Below are positions 1-7,909 of a stretch of 64,000 bases of DNA, in pieces; position 1 is the stretch's first letter; each line of letters starts with the position of its first letter. The notes beneath the pieces are model-generated. The model had not been told where the DNA came from. It searched no databases and saw only the letters and a program-made list of their open reading frames with translations. Position numbers and translations under genes: made by a program. The stretch is from Leptospira semungkisensis. Lineage in GTDB: Bacteria; Spirochaetota; Leptospiria; Leptospirales; Leptospiraceae. The stretch lies in assembly GCF_004770055.1 (NCBI RefSeq), contig NZ_RQEP01000019.1, forward strand, positions 620,001 to 684,000. Reading direction: 5' to 3'.

Positions 1-1
1 G

Positions 2-1030
2 AAGTTCTTACTCTTCTTCTATACTGGCTTCGTTGCAGGCACAGTGCTTTGCGGAATTGCTCCGGACTATGATTCACTTCTTATTGCAAGGATCATTACA
101 GGATTCTTTGCAGGCGTAATATCTTCTATCAGCTTCGCGATTATAGCGGATCTATTCCCGATGGAAGTCAGAGGAAGAGTCATGGGTCTAGTAATGACCG
201 CCTTTGCTGCAAGCCAAGTCGTAGGACTTCCTATAGGAATGTATTTCTCCACAGTTTGGGGATGGAGAGCTCCCTTCTTAATGATCGCAGGTATCTCAGG
301 TCTATCCGGGATCATTGCATTAATCTACGTTAAGCCTATCATTGGACACCTAAGTCAAAAAACAGACAAGCATCCGTTTGCTCACCTTCTCTCCACCTTA
401 GGCAAAGGGAAATATCTACCTGGATTCGCAGCGACCATGCTTCTTCCTACCGGAGGATATATGCTCATGCCTTTCGGAAGTGCATTCACAGTTCATAATA
501 TGGGAATCGCTTTAGAGAGCCTTCCTCTTATCTATATGATCACTGGGATTAGCTCGATCATTGTCGGCCCTATTATGGGAAGGATCAGTGACGCTGTAGG
601 AAAATATCCTGTCTTTACTGCTGGATCCTTAGCTGCTATTCCCATCGTGATCTTTTATACACATTTAGGAGTGACTCCTCTCTGGTTTGTAATCGTGGTG
701 AACTGCGTGCTATTTGCAGCGATCACTTCTAGAATCGTTTCAGCGAGTGCATTGAATTCTGCGGTTCCCGAAGTTCAGGACAGAGGAGCCTATATGGCGA
801 TCAGCTCTTCTATGCAACAGGTGTCCGGAGGAGTGGCTTCCGCTATAGCTGGAATGATCGTAGTCCAAACAGAAAGCGGATATCTGACTGGATACGCAAA
901 CTTAGGTTTTGTTGTGGCGACTACCACTCTTATCACCGTGATCATGATGTATAAAGTGGACCGATTGGTAAAAGGAAAAAGCCAAACAGGCGGACAGCCG
1001 GCGGCTTCACCTCAGTTCAGCGAAAATTAG
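2..1030 (+). CDS. MFS transporter, 3' part
   Basis: The reading frame is open from the left window edge, so the N-terminus is missing. The visible part is strongly hydrophobic with about nine to ten membrane segments. It contains the loop D-L-F-P-M-E-V-R-G-R-V-M-G after a helix, the type of acidic/basic loop typical of major facilitator superfamily drug or sugar efflux proteins, and a second central loop with G-R-I-S-D-A-V-G-K. An inner-membrane secondary transporter is a safe call; substrate cannot be told. The tail after the last helix is short and polar (residues K-S-Q-T-G-G-Q-P). It is convergent with the flagellar operon. Confidence 0.85.
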   Translation, partial: KFLLFFYTGFVAGTVLCGIAPDYDSLLIARIITGFFAGVISSISFAIIADLFPMEVRGRVMGLVMTAFAASQVVGLPIGMYFSTVWGWRAPFLMIAGISGLSGIIALIYVKPIIGHLSQKTDKHPFAHLLSTLGKGKYLPGFAATMLLPTGGYMLMPFGSAFTVHNMGIALESLPLIYMITGISSIIVGPIMGRISDAVGKYPVFTAGSLAAIPIVIFYTHLGVTPLWFVIVVNCVLFAAITSRIVSASALNSAVPEVQDRGAYMAISSSMQQVSGGVASAIAGMIVVQTESGYLTGYANLGFVVATTTLITVIMMYKVDRLVKGKSQTGGQPAASPQFSEN

Positions 1031-1043
1031 ATCGGGGATCTAA
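1027..1043. terminator. Small hairpin between convergent genes
   Basis: A perfect 7-bp inverted repeat TTAGATC/GATCTAA with a 3-base loop overlaps the stop codon of the MFS gene. There is no T-run behind it, so a role as terminator is only a guess. Confidence 0.25.
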
Positions 1044-1097
1044 AAGGAATTTCTATGGAAAGAAGAAGAAAGTTAGTCCCCTTTCGAAATTTTTCCG

Positions 1098-1568
1098 TCA
1101 GACCTTTGCGTTTAGCTTGGAAAGCGGAGGAAGATTCGAAGATAATGACTGATAAATTTGCTCCGCAAGACCAAGAGAAGAATTTGCGGAAAGATTTTTG
1201 GAATACTCGTCGTAGAGCATATCTTCGAAAATTTCTTCTGCGTAACCCCCATCTATAAGTCCCGACTTATGGACGGTGGTTTTCATTTCCTTCAACATCA
1301 TCTTTACGAAAATGGATTCGAATTCGACAGAAGCATCATATAGCTTCTTTCGATACGGATCTTGATTGATCTCTTCCTTAATATTATGAGGCATCTTCAC
1401 TTCAGAAGAGGAAACTTTTCCGGAAAGATTCTGATTAAATTCCTCTCTTAAAACTTCGGGAAAAGTTTGACCTTGTTTTAGGTTCTTCTCCTCTCTCAGA
1501 AGTTTTTGAACTTCTGGTCTTTCAGAAAGATTCAAACGGTTTTGATAATCTTGGATATGATCGATCAT
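1098..1568 (-). CDS. flgJ: Rod-binding protein, FlgJ N-terminal domain
   Basis: The 156-residue protein has a polar N-terminal half and a C-terminal rod-binding domain (about residues 75-145) with the family landmark F-E-S-I-F-V-K-M-M-L-K-E-M-K and the later G-G-x-A-E-E-I-F-x-D-M-L segment. In enteric bacteria FlgJ also carries a muramidase domain; here that domain is absent, as in many spirochaete and alphaproteobacterial versions, so it is probably a rod cap/scaffold only. It is the last gene of the flgG-A-H-I-J run and its ATG shares one base with the flgI stop codon (TAATG), implying coupled translation. Confidence 0.85.
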   Translation of the reverse strand: MIDHIQDYQNRLNLSERPEVQKLLREEKNLKQGQTFPEVLREEFNQNLSGKVSSSEVKMPHNIKEEINQDPYRKKLYDASVEFESIFVKMMLKEMKTTVHKSGLIDGGYAEEIFEDMLYDEYSKNLSANSSLGLAEQIYQSLSSNLPPLSKLNAKV

Positions 1569-2635
1569 TACTGTATCTCCAATTCTGCGTGCAATGCACC
1601 TGCAGCTTTCAATGCCTCTAAGATTGCGATAATATCTCTCGTGGACGCGCCCACCTTGTTCAAGGCTTCCACTACGTCCGACACTTGAGTGGACTCTTCA
1701 ATCACGAAAGATTCTTTAACTGGAGTAGTTTCCTTGGAGAGTCTAGTAGGTCTTCTGTTCTTATCTGCAACCGAAAGACTTAAGCCCGAACGAGCAACTG
1801 CGACTTCGTCGATCGCAATACTTCCGCCCATAACGATGACTCCGGATCTTTCATTGATCACAACCTTTGCTTTGGTACTCGACTCTACTGTTAAATTTTC
1901 TAAGTCAGAAAGAAGGTTAAGTAGCCCGGGAGATTTTGCAGAGAAACCTGCGCCTACTTCTATCACTACTTCAGACGGAGTCAGGGCTTGGATGGATTCA
2001 GGCTTGATCCCGAATTTTTCAGGAACGATCTCCTTGATTCGATTCACTACATTGTTCATCAAAGAGAAGTCTTGTGATTTGAGACGAACGACTACCCTTT
2101 GGCTGGAGAAAAAGTCTTCCTGCAATTCGGATTCTACGATCGCACCTTGGTGTACGATCCCTACAGTTTTCTTAGAAGCTCTGCCTAGACCACCTGCATT
2201 CTCGGCTTTGCCACCAAAAGAGATGACTCCACTTGCTACTGCATAAATCTTATCGTTCGCGGTTTTTAGAGGAGATTGTAATAGGACCCCTCCTTCTAAA
2301 GACCTAGCGTCTCCGATCGAAGAAACGGTTACATCCAGTCTGTCGCCTTTTCTCGCATACGAAGGAATATTAGCAGTTATTAATACAGATGCGATATTCT
2401 TGGTCTGTTCCGGTTTTAGATTTGCATCTACTCCAAGATTCTTCAAATAGTTCTTCATGCTTTCGCTGGTCATAGGAGTCTTAGTATCTCCAGTCCCAGG
2501 AAGTCCGACTACGATCCCATAGCCAGTGATTTGATTATCTCGGATCCCTTCTATCTTTGCAAGATCCTTTAGACGAACTTCCGTAGCAGATAAGGATGCA
2601 GAGAATATTAGAAAAAGAAGAAATAGCTTTTTCAT
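1568..2635 (-). CDS. flgI: Flagellar P-ring protein FlgI
   Basis: The 355-residue product has a clean Sec signal peptide (hydrophobic stretch then S-A-S-L-S-A-T-E) and the FlgI signature V-R-L-K-D-L-A-K-I-E-G-I-R-D-N-Q-I-T-G-Y followed by G-I-V-V-G-L-P-G-T-G-D. Length and end-to-end similarity fit the P-ring family, which forms the periplasmic bushing of the rod at the peptidoglycan. It overlaps flgH by four bases (ATGA). Spirochaete flagella stay in the periplasm, so a classical P ring function is uncertain even though the gene is intact. Confidence 0.95.
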   Translation of the reverse strand: MKKLFLLFLIFSASLSATEVRLKDLAKIEGIRDNQITGYGIVVGLPGTGDTKTPMTSESMKNYLKNLGVDANLKPEQTKNIASVLITANIPSYARKGDRLDVTVSSIGDARSLEGGVLLQSPLKTANDKIYAVASGVISFGGKAENAGGLGRASKKTVGIVHQGAIVESELQEDFFSSQRVVVRLKSQDFSLMNNVVNRIKEIVPEKFGIKPESIQALTPSEVVIEVGAGFSAKSPGLLNLLSDLENLTVESSTKAKVVINERSGVIVMGGSIAIDEVAVARSGLSLSVADKNRRPTRLSKETTPVKESFVIEESTQVSDVVEALNKVGASTRDIIAILEALKAAGALHAELEIQ

Positions 2636-3297
2636 CTGGACTCTCCTAAGAGCCGATTCAACTGTTCCAAGATATATCTTTGCTTCTCTTCTTCTGAGAG
2701 TTCCGCTTTTACGGTCACTGTTCCGTCAGGATTGTTGATCGTTTTTAAGGTAACTGGAGGCTGCAGATTCTTAGGCTCTACTCTTCCAGTAAACTGGATT
2801 TGCAGATCCGCAATCCTGTCCGCATCCACTGAATTATCTCTAGCTAAAAACTCAGGAGAAACCCTACCGGTTAATAATACCTGAGAAGGCTCGCCATTGT
2901 ATGTAGAAGATCTCTGTCCTTGCAAAGTAAGAAGCCCGCTATTCGCATCAACTGCGGTCACTACCACAGTCATATTTCCTTTCAATCTTCCCAAAGATTT
3001 GATCTTGCCTTTGTTCTTTCTAACAATAGTGCGATCCGTATTGTAAGAAGGATTGTCCGGAATGATCTTCTTGTCCGGAACTGCCTTAATTGTGATATTC
3101 TCATCCGCAGTGGATTCTATCTCGAAATCCGCAGTAAATCCTTCTTTCAACTTCACGAAGATAGTAGATCCAACTTTCAGATTCTGACTGCGAGAATACG
3201 GATTCTTATCCTGCCATTGAGAACGGTCCTGTGCGAATACCCCGGCGAGATTGAATATGATGATTGCTGCAAGAACTTGGAAAACTGTACGGATCAT
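2632..3297 (-). CDS. flgH: Flagellar L-ring-like protein FlgH
   Basis: The 221-residue protein contains the FlgH core (about residues 38-180): K-V-G-S-T-I-F-V-K-L-K-E, then A-D-E-N-I-T-I-K, and G-N-M-T-V-V-V-T-A-V followed by L-x-L-x-G-x-R, and R-V-S-P-E-F-L-A-R-D-N. Canonical FlgH is an outer-membrane lipoprotein; this one has a signal peptide ending A-G-V-F-A-Q and no lipobox cysteine. A polar C-terminal extension of about 35 residues follows. It lies between flgA and flgI with very tight spacing. The missing lipid anchor fits a flagellum that does not cross the outer membrane. Confidence 0.9.
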   Translation of the reverse strand: MIRTVFQVLAAIIIFNLAGVFAQDRSQWQDKNPYSRSQNLKVGSTIFVKLKEGFTADFEIESTADENITIKAVPDKKIIPDNPSYNTDRTIVRKNKGKIKSLGRLKGNMTVVVTAVDANSGLLTLQGQRSSTYNGEPSQVLLTGRVSPEFLARDNSVDADRIADLQIQFTGRVEPKNLQPPVTLKTINNPDGTVTVKAELSEEEKQRYILEQLNRLLGESR

Positions 3298-3298
3298 A

Positions 3299-4207
3299 TT
3301 AATTCTCTAAGAGGACTGTCCCCTTCTCCACAACTCTTGCGACTAGCTTTCCTTCTTTGGAATGGGAAGAAACTTCTACAGACTCGCCTATATTACCGGA
3401 ACTTAATGCCTTTGTCTTTGCTTTTATTACCAAATTCCCCTTGGTATAAACGAGCTGAACATCCCCGCCTCTCTGCACGTCGTATAGAAAGCGAAATTGT
3501 TTCTTACGTAAAAGCTCTCCCGTTTGAATATCTTTCAATGCGGTGGAACCAATATCAGTATTGGAAATACCGTCTGTAAAAGTATCTTCCATATATACGA
3601 TCCTTTCTTCTAGATCGCTTGCTTTCAATTTTTGGCCTTTGGGAATTTGCTTATTTGCAAAAAGCGCTGAGGTCTTCTTTTCTACTTTGAATTTGATTCT
3701 TTGGGTATGGACCTTTCTGTTTTCATAATAAAAATCTAAAGAAGTAACGATCTGTCCTGCATGCAATACTTGAGGAAGACCTGCCCATTTCAGTTCTACT
3801 CCCTTATTCGGGACAGATCTTTCTCCATTCATATAAGTAATCCTGAAGTCTTCCGCTTTGGTTTCGGGAAGTTTCACGATTTCTTTGGAAAGACTTTCTT
3901 GTAGATCTTCCGGATCCAATTCGGAGTTTAGAGGAAGGATTAGTGTTTCTTTTCCGGATACTGGGATCTCCGGTAAGATCTGTCTTAGATCATCAGGTCT
4001 GAGAAGAATAGGTTCCTTAACATTCTTTAATATTACCCTATCCTTGATTCCTTCAGGAAGCTTTGCTATCTCTGAGAGAAGAACTTCTTCTTTTAGGGTC
4101 AGTAATTTTCCGCGCAAATACACTGCGTCCATCGCATCCAAACGACCTAAGCGGAGATCAATAATCCCCGCCAAGATGCAGATCAAAATGGAAAGACGCA
4201 GGCTCAT
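3299..4207 (-). CDS. flgA: P-ring assembly chaperone FlgA
   Basis: A 302-residue secreted protein with an N-terminal hydrophobic segment and, in the C-terminal half, the SAF/FlgA region: F-A-N-K-Q-I-P-K-G-Q-K-L-K-A-S-D-L-E followed by D-I-Q-T-G-E-L-L-R-K-K-Q and the terminal V-E-V-x-S-H-x-K-E-G-K-L-V-A-R-V-V-E-K-G-T-V. Such proteins act in the periplasm as chaperones for FlgI polymerisation. The N-terminal ~120 residues are less conserved. It sits directly downstream of flgG and two bases upstream of flgH. Confidence 0.85.
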   Translation of the reverse strand: MSLRLSILICILAGIIDLRLGRLDAMDAVYLRGKLLTLKEEVLLSEIAKLPEGIKDRVILKNVKEPILLRPDDLRQILPEIPVSGKETLILPLNSELDPEDLQESLSKEIVKLPETKAEDFRITYMNGERSVPNKGVELKWAGLPQVLHAGQIVTSLDFYYENRKVHTQRIKFKVEKKTSALFANKQIPKGQKLKASDLEERIVYMEDTFTDGISNTDIGSTALKDIQTGELLRKKQFRFLYDVQRGGDVQLVYTKGNLVIKAKTKALSSGNIGESVEVSSHSKEGKLVARVVEKGTVLLEN

Positions 4208-4212
4208 TCTAA

Positions 4213-5010
4213 TTAACGTTTAAGACCGATCGCTGTGGATAACATGTTGTCGGAAGTTTGGATCGCTTTGGAGTTTGATTCATAAGCTCTCTGAGCAACG
4301 ATCATGTTCACCATTTCTTCTACGATCTTCACGTTGGACATCTCCAAGAATCCTTGGAGAACATTACCGAATCCTTCCATACCAGGAGTCCCAGGAATCT
4401 CAGGTCCGGATGCTACTGTCTCTTGGAATAAGTTCTTACCGATCGCTTGCAAACCTGCAGGGTTTACGAATCTGTAAAGTTCAACCTGACCGATCACTGT
4501 AGGACGAATGTCGGCACCGATCTTTACAGTAACCTCTCCTTGCTCGGAGATCATAAGAGTATTCAGGATCGCTCCCTCCGGAAGAATAAGCGGAGGCTCG
4601 AGCAAATAACCGTTGGAGGTCACTACTTGCTGGTTAGAATCTATTTTATAAGAACCGTCTCTAGTGTATGCGAAACTTCCGTCAGGCATTTGGATCTTGA
4701 AGAATCCCATCTCACTTGTGATCGCAAGGTCCAATTTATTGCCGGTAGCTTGAAAGGAACCAATCTCGAATAATTTCTGAGAAGCAGCCGCCCTTACCCC
4801 GTGACCCACATTCACACCGGTCGGGATCTCACTCACGGAAGTTGCAGGAGTTCCTGCCAAAACCATGTGCTGATACACTAGATCTTCAAAATCGGCTCGG
4901 TTCTTTTTGAATCCGGTAGTGTTAACGTTTGCCAGGTTGTTGGAAATCGTATCTATATGAAATTGCTGTGCAACCATTCCAGTCGCAGCGGTCCAAAGAG
5001 AACGCATCAT
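4213..5010 (-). CDS. flgG: Flagellar distal rod protein FlgG
   Basis: The 265-residue protein has the rod/hook N-terminal motif (S-L-W-T-A-A-T-G-M and S-N-N-L-A-N-V-N-T-T-G-F-K-K) and the matching C-terminal helix (E-E-M-V-N-M-I-V-A-Q-R-A-Y-E-S-N-S-K), with the middle FlgG domain G-F-F-K-I-Q-M-P-D-G. Length equals typical FlgG (about 260). It heads the operon; no flgF lies upstream in this window. Two adjacent ATG codons are possible starts; a GAGG sits about 10 bases before the first. Confidence 0.95.
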   Translation of the reverse strand: MMRSLWTAATGMVAQQFHIDTISNNLANVNTTGFKKNRADFEDLVYQHMVLAGTPATSVSEIPTGVNVGHGVRAAASQKLFEIGSFQATGNKLDLAITSEMGFFKIQMPDGSFAYTRDGSYKIDSNQQVVTSNGYLLEPPLILPEGAILNTLMISEQGEVTVKIGADIRPTVIGQVELYRFVNPAGLQAIGKNLFQETVASGPEIPGTPGMEGFGNVLQGFLEMSNVKIVEEMVNMIVAQRAYESNSKAIQTSDNMLSTAIGLKR

Positions 5011-5046
5011 TTGAGTTGTACCTCTGGTTACCTATCGGACGATTCC

Positions 5047-5087
5047 AAAATTTCCCCAGGGGTTTTGGCGTTTTTCCGGGGAATTTT
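5047..5087 (-). terminator. Hairpin between methyltransferase gene and flgG
   Basis: AAAATTTCCCC pairs with GGGGAATTTT (one bulged base) around a 20-base loop that itself contains CAGGGGTTTTGG. It lies 35 bases after the methyltransferase stop and 37 bases before flgG, so it may end the methyltransferase transcript or sit in the flgG leader. Confidence 0.35.
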
Positions 5088-5121
5088 AGGAACATTCGAT
5101 CCCTTTTGTGGGAACTCCTCC

Positions 5122-6273
5122 CTACTTTAGGTTCCGGAATACGACACAACGGTTGGAATTCGTCCCCTTCTCATTGTTCGAGACATTCCAGCAATTTGCA
5201 AGCTTCGTGAATTTCTGGTCGTTGATATAGGTATTTTCCCAAACAAGGCCTGTGTTTTCGGCGCATCGGATCACATACTCGTCCAGATTGAAGACGGTCT
5301 TTCCCTTTCTGACTTCGCCAACTTCCATTACGACCACGCCTCCTGGCTTAACTACTCTGGAAAGTTCAGACAGTGTGCCTTGGATGAATTCGCACCAACC
5401 GGCCAAGGTTGCGAAGATACTGGGCTTTTGATCCTTCTCCAATTGAATATCCAAGAACCAGTAGCGAAGCCAGTTGTCCTCTTCATAGTTGACCTTGTCC
5501 AGAAATGGAGGACTCGTCACAACCAGGTCCACCGCATTTTCAGACAGATCCAACAGATCTAAAGAGGAATTATTGGTATAAATATTTCGAGAAGAATACT
5601 CGTGATAGAAAGGAGGTAGGATCTCCTTCAAATCTCTTTTCATTTTCTGAAAGATCCTGGGCTGGATCTCTCTATAATCAGGGACCATTCCTTTCTTTTC
5701 ATTATTCTTCTTTTGGGCCAAAGGAGGAATAGAAATCTGAGGAAAGCTGTACACGGAAAAGAATCCGTTGCTATGTCCATGCAAACGAGAGAGCGCAGTC
5801 AAACCAAGATAACGCAACTCGGGAGAATCCTCGTTAGCCAAGATCTTTTTGAAATTCTTGATCTCTCTTAAGGTATCCTTATGATAAAAATGCAGAAGAT
5901 CTGAGTCTTCTTTTTCTTCCGGTAATTTCTTCTTCAGATCTAAAGAGAAAAGTGTCTTTTCCAATTTTTCGAGAGAAGGCACATACTGTCTTGCTCTTGC
6001 CAAAAACAAGGACATAGGACTAATATCATTGTGGATCGCGGTGTGGCCTTCTAGGTTTGCTTGAACAGAAGTGGTTCCTCTTCCGCCGAACGGATCGAAG
6101 ACGACCCCCCTTTTATTCCCCAAATATTTTCCCATGAAGAAGGAAGGTAATTCGGGTTTGAAGGAAGCTCTGTAGCTTACTACGTAATGGATCGGATGTG
6201 CCTGTCTTTGCTTAGAAGTCCAAAATTCTCCGGTGAGTATCTTTCTCTCTTTTTTACGAACTGCTCCGTTCAT
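5122..6273 (-). CDS. DNA methyltransferase-like protein (orphan)
   Basis: A 383-residue class I methyltransferase. Motif I is D-P-F-G-G-R-G-T-T (residues 60-68), followed by an acidic position H-N-D-I-S-P; motif IV is T-S-P-P-F (253-257), the catalytic loop of amino-methylating DNA N6-adenine/N4-cytosine enzymes. Motif sequences look like the beta group, but the order is I then IV, separated by about 190 residues that could be the target-recognition region. The N-terminus has [13 protein letters not shown]. No endonuclease gene is next to it, so it would be an orphan modifier. An RNA substrate cannot be excluded. Confidence 0.7.
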   Translation of the reverse strand: MNGAVRKKERKILTGEFWTSKQRQAHPIHYVVSYRASFKPELPSFFMGKYLGNKRGVVFDPFGGRGTTSVQANLEGHTAIHNDISPMSLFLARARQYVPSLEKLEKTLFSLDLKKKLPEEKEDSDLLHFYHKDTLREIKNFKKILANEDSPELRYLGLTALSRLHGHSNGFFSVYSFPQISIPPLAQKKNNEKKGMVPDYREIQPRIFQKMKRDLKEILPPFYHEYSSRNIYTNNSSLDLLDLSENAVDLVVTSPPFLDKVNYEEDNWLRYWFLDIQLEKDQKPSIFATLAGWCEFIQGTLSELSRVVKPGGVVVMEVGEVRKGKTVFNLDEYVIRCAENTGLVWENTYINDQKFTKLANCWNVSNNEKGTNSNRCVVFRNLK

Positions 6274-6437
6274 CCGTCCCGCCTTTCTTTTCTAAATTTT
6301 CGGAAGGATTACGAAAATTCCCCTCTGGCTTTTTACGATCTTGTCTGGGACATAAAAAACGAATGTGGGAAGTCCTACGGAAATACTTGTCCGGAAGAAG
6401 AACCGAGAAATGTTAGCATTATCATCTCTGTTTCGAG

Positions 6438-6974
6438 ATGACAGAAAAAGAGAGAGAAAGAATGCAAGAAAGCAAAACGGTCGGATCCCTGTACGAAGAA
6501 TTCCTTCGGGAGAAACGAACGAATAGAAGATTCGAACTCGCAGGATTGTATATCGGCTACGGAGCTTACGTGGTCAGTTTATCCATCGTATTCGCTTTCA
6601 AAAAAGAGAATCCTCTCTTTGCAGCCATGTTTTTTTTAGGGTTATTCACCCGTACCGCAAGCCTCATGATCGGAAGGGTTTTCTTAGTGCCTAAGATCTT
6701 TTTAGGTCTCCTCTCCCCTAACTCCGCCGAACAAGAACTTTCCTGGGAAACGATCCGTTCTCATAAGGAAGAAATCGTTGGGAGACTCGCTCGAAATATA
6801 TTCGGTTGGAACGACGCAAGCGAACTCTATTCCATGGGAAGAGAGGAAATGACTGAATTTGTTCGAAAGAATACGCAGATCAATTGGAGAAAAATAGGTA
6901 GAGTCTTTCTGTACTTTTACATTCCAATTTCATTATATATAACCTATCTTACTATCTATGCCTGGTTCTCATGA
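6438..6974 (+). CDS. Hypothetical membrane protein
   Basis: The 178-residue product has a charged N-terminus (coiled, R/K/E rich), two close hydrophobic segments (about 34-53 and 60-85) and a third at the C-terminus (about 155-176). I do not recognise a family. An in-frame ATG at 6462 follows a purine-rich stretch and may be the real start, since the ATG at 6438 has no visible Shine-Dalgarno sequence. The stop overlaps the ATG of the next gene by four bases, so the two are probably co-translated and may work together at the inner membrane and periplasm. Confidence 0.6.
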   Translation: MTEKERERMQESKTVGSLYEEFLREKRTNRRFELAGLYIGYGAYVVSLSIVFAFKKENPLFAAMFFLGLFTRTASLMIGRVFLVPKIFLGLLSPNSAEQELSWETIRSHKEEIVGRLARNIFGWNDASELYSMGREEMTEFVRKNTQINWRKIGRVFLYFYIPISLYITYLTIYAWFS

Positions 6975-7825
6975 AAGGAATATTAGGTTTTTCTTTTTTT
7001 CTAATTCTTGTATCCTGTTCGGTAAAGACCGGGACGGATTCTCCTAGATTAGAAAGAGAAGAACTTTCCTTTACGGACAAGAAAGTTTGCATACTTCTTG
7101 CCGAATTGGGCGAAGGAAACTTGGTTCGAGTAGGAGAGAGTTCCTGCAAGCAAACTGCTCCTTCTATGTATATTTTTCAGCCTATTCTTGCACTCTCCGC
7201 TTTGGAGACAGGAAGCTTAAAAGATCCGCATGGAAATCTTCCTTGGGACAAGACCAAATTTCCCTATTTGCGTTGGCAGAAGGAACAAAATCTAAGATCC
7301 GCCTTAGAGAATTCAACGATCTGGTATTTTCAAAAACTTTGGATGGATACTGGAGCCTTAAAGATTCGGGCTTGGCTCGGTTCCGTAGGACTTCCTACAT
7401 CCGTTCCCACGGATCCGAATCGCGCCTTCTGGATGGACGGAGGCTACGTTTGGACTGCGGAAGAATTCTATTCCTTCTTATGGAAACTATTCGATGGGGA
7501 ATTAAACCTTCGCGAAAAGAATCTAAGATCGGTGTTGGAAGGATTAGAAAGAATTCCGGGAGAAGTTAAGAATCCCTCAGGCTCCCATCGACTGGATGGA
7601 AATTGGGGTCCTTACAAAGAGTTTTATTCGGATTCAGGAACAGGTTATGCGGGAGGAAGAAGCGTCTCTTGGTATTGGTTCTTTTGGAAAACCGAGAAGA
7701 AGTCTTATTTATTCCTTACAAGATTAGAGAGCGAGACAGAAACCTTTTCTTCTTTAGAAGCGGCAAAATTCGGAGTCGCCTATTTAAGGGAAAAAGGGAT
7801 TTGGGAAAAATATTTCTCGAACTAA
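6971..7825 (+). CDS. Lipoprotein, degenerate class D beta-lactamase-like
   Basis: A 284-residue lipoprotein (L-V-S-C, lipid at C16). From residue 57 on it tracks class D beta-lactamase/BlaR sensor domains: A-L-E-T-G-S-L-K-D (77-85), P-W-D-K (91-94), R-W-x5-N-L-x2-A-L-x2-S-T-I (101-117), F-W-M-D-G-G (153-158) and S-G-T-G-Y (222-226). Aligned on these landmarks, the catalytic S-x-x-K falls on Y-I-F-Q (67-70) and the K-T-G box has lost its lysine (G-T-G). The second-motif serine S115 is kept. It is therefore probably not a hydrolase, but a binding or structural relative anchored in a membrane. It is translationally coupled to the upstream membrane protein. Confidence 0.65.
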   Translation: MKGILGFSFFLILVSCSVKTGTDSPRLEREELSFTDKKVCILLAELGEGNLVRVGESSCKQTAPSMYIFQPILALSALETGSLKDPHGNLPWDKTKFPYLRWQKEQNLRSALENSTIWYFQKLWMDTGALKIRAWLGSVGLPTSVPTDPNRAFWMDGGYVWTAEEFYSFLWKLFDGELNLREKNLRSVLEGLERIPGEVKNPSGSHRLDGNWGPYKEFYSDSGTGYAGGRSVSWYWFFWKTEKKSYLFLTRLESETETFSSLEAAKFGVAYLREKGIWEKYFSN

Positions 7826-7909
7826 TCCTTTCAGATTCTTCTTTTCTCTATTTATTAGTTTTAGCATTATGGAATATAATACTCGTCATTGGTTTTTTAG
7901 AATTTTAGA

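Noticed and set aside
1689..2246. 185-codon plus-strand frame inside flgI
   Set aside because: Antisense shadow of a conserved flagellar gene.
7139..7150. S-x-x-K at residues 57-60 of the beta-lactamase-like protein as an active site
   Set aside because: It lies about ten residues too early against the conserved helix that follows the real motif.
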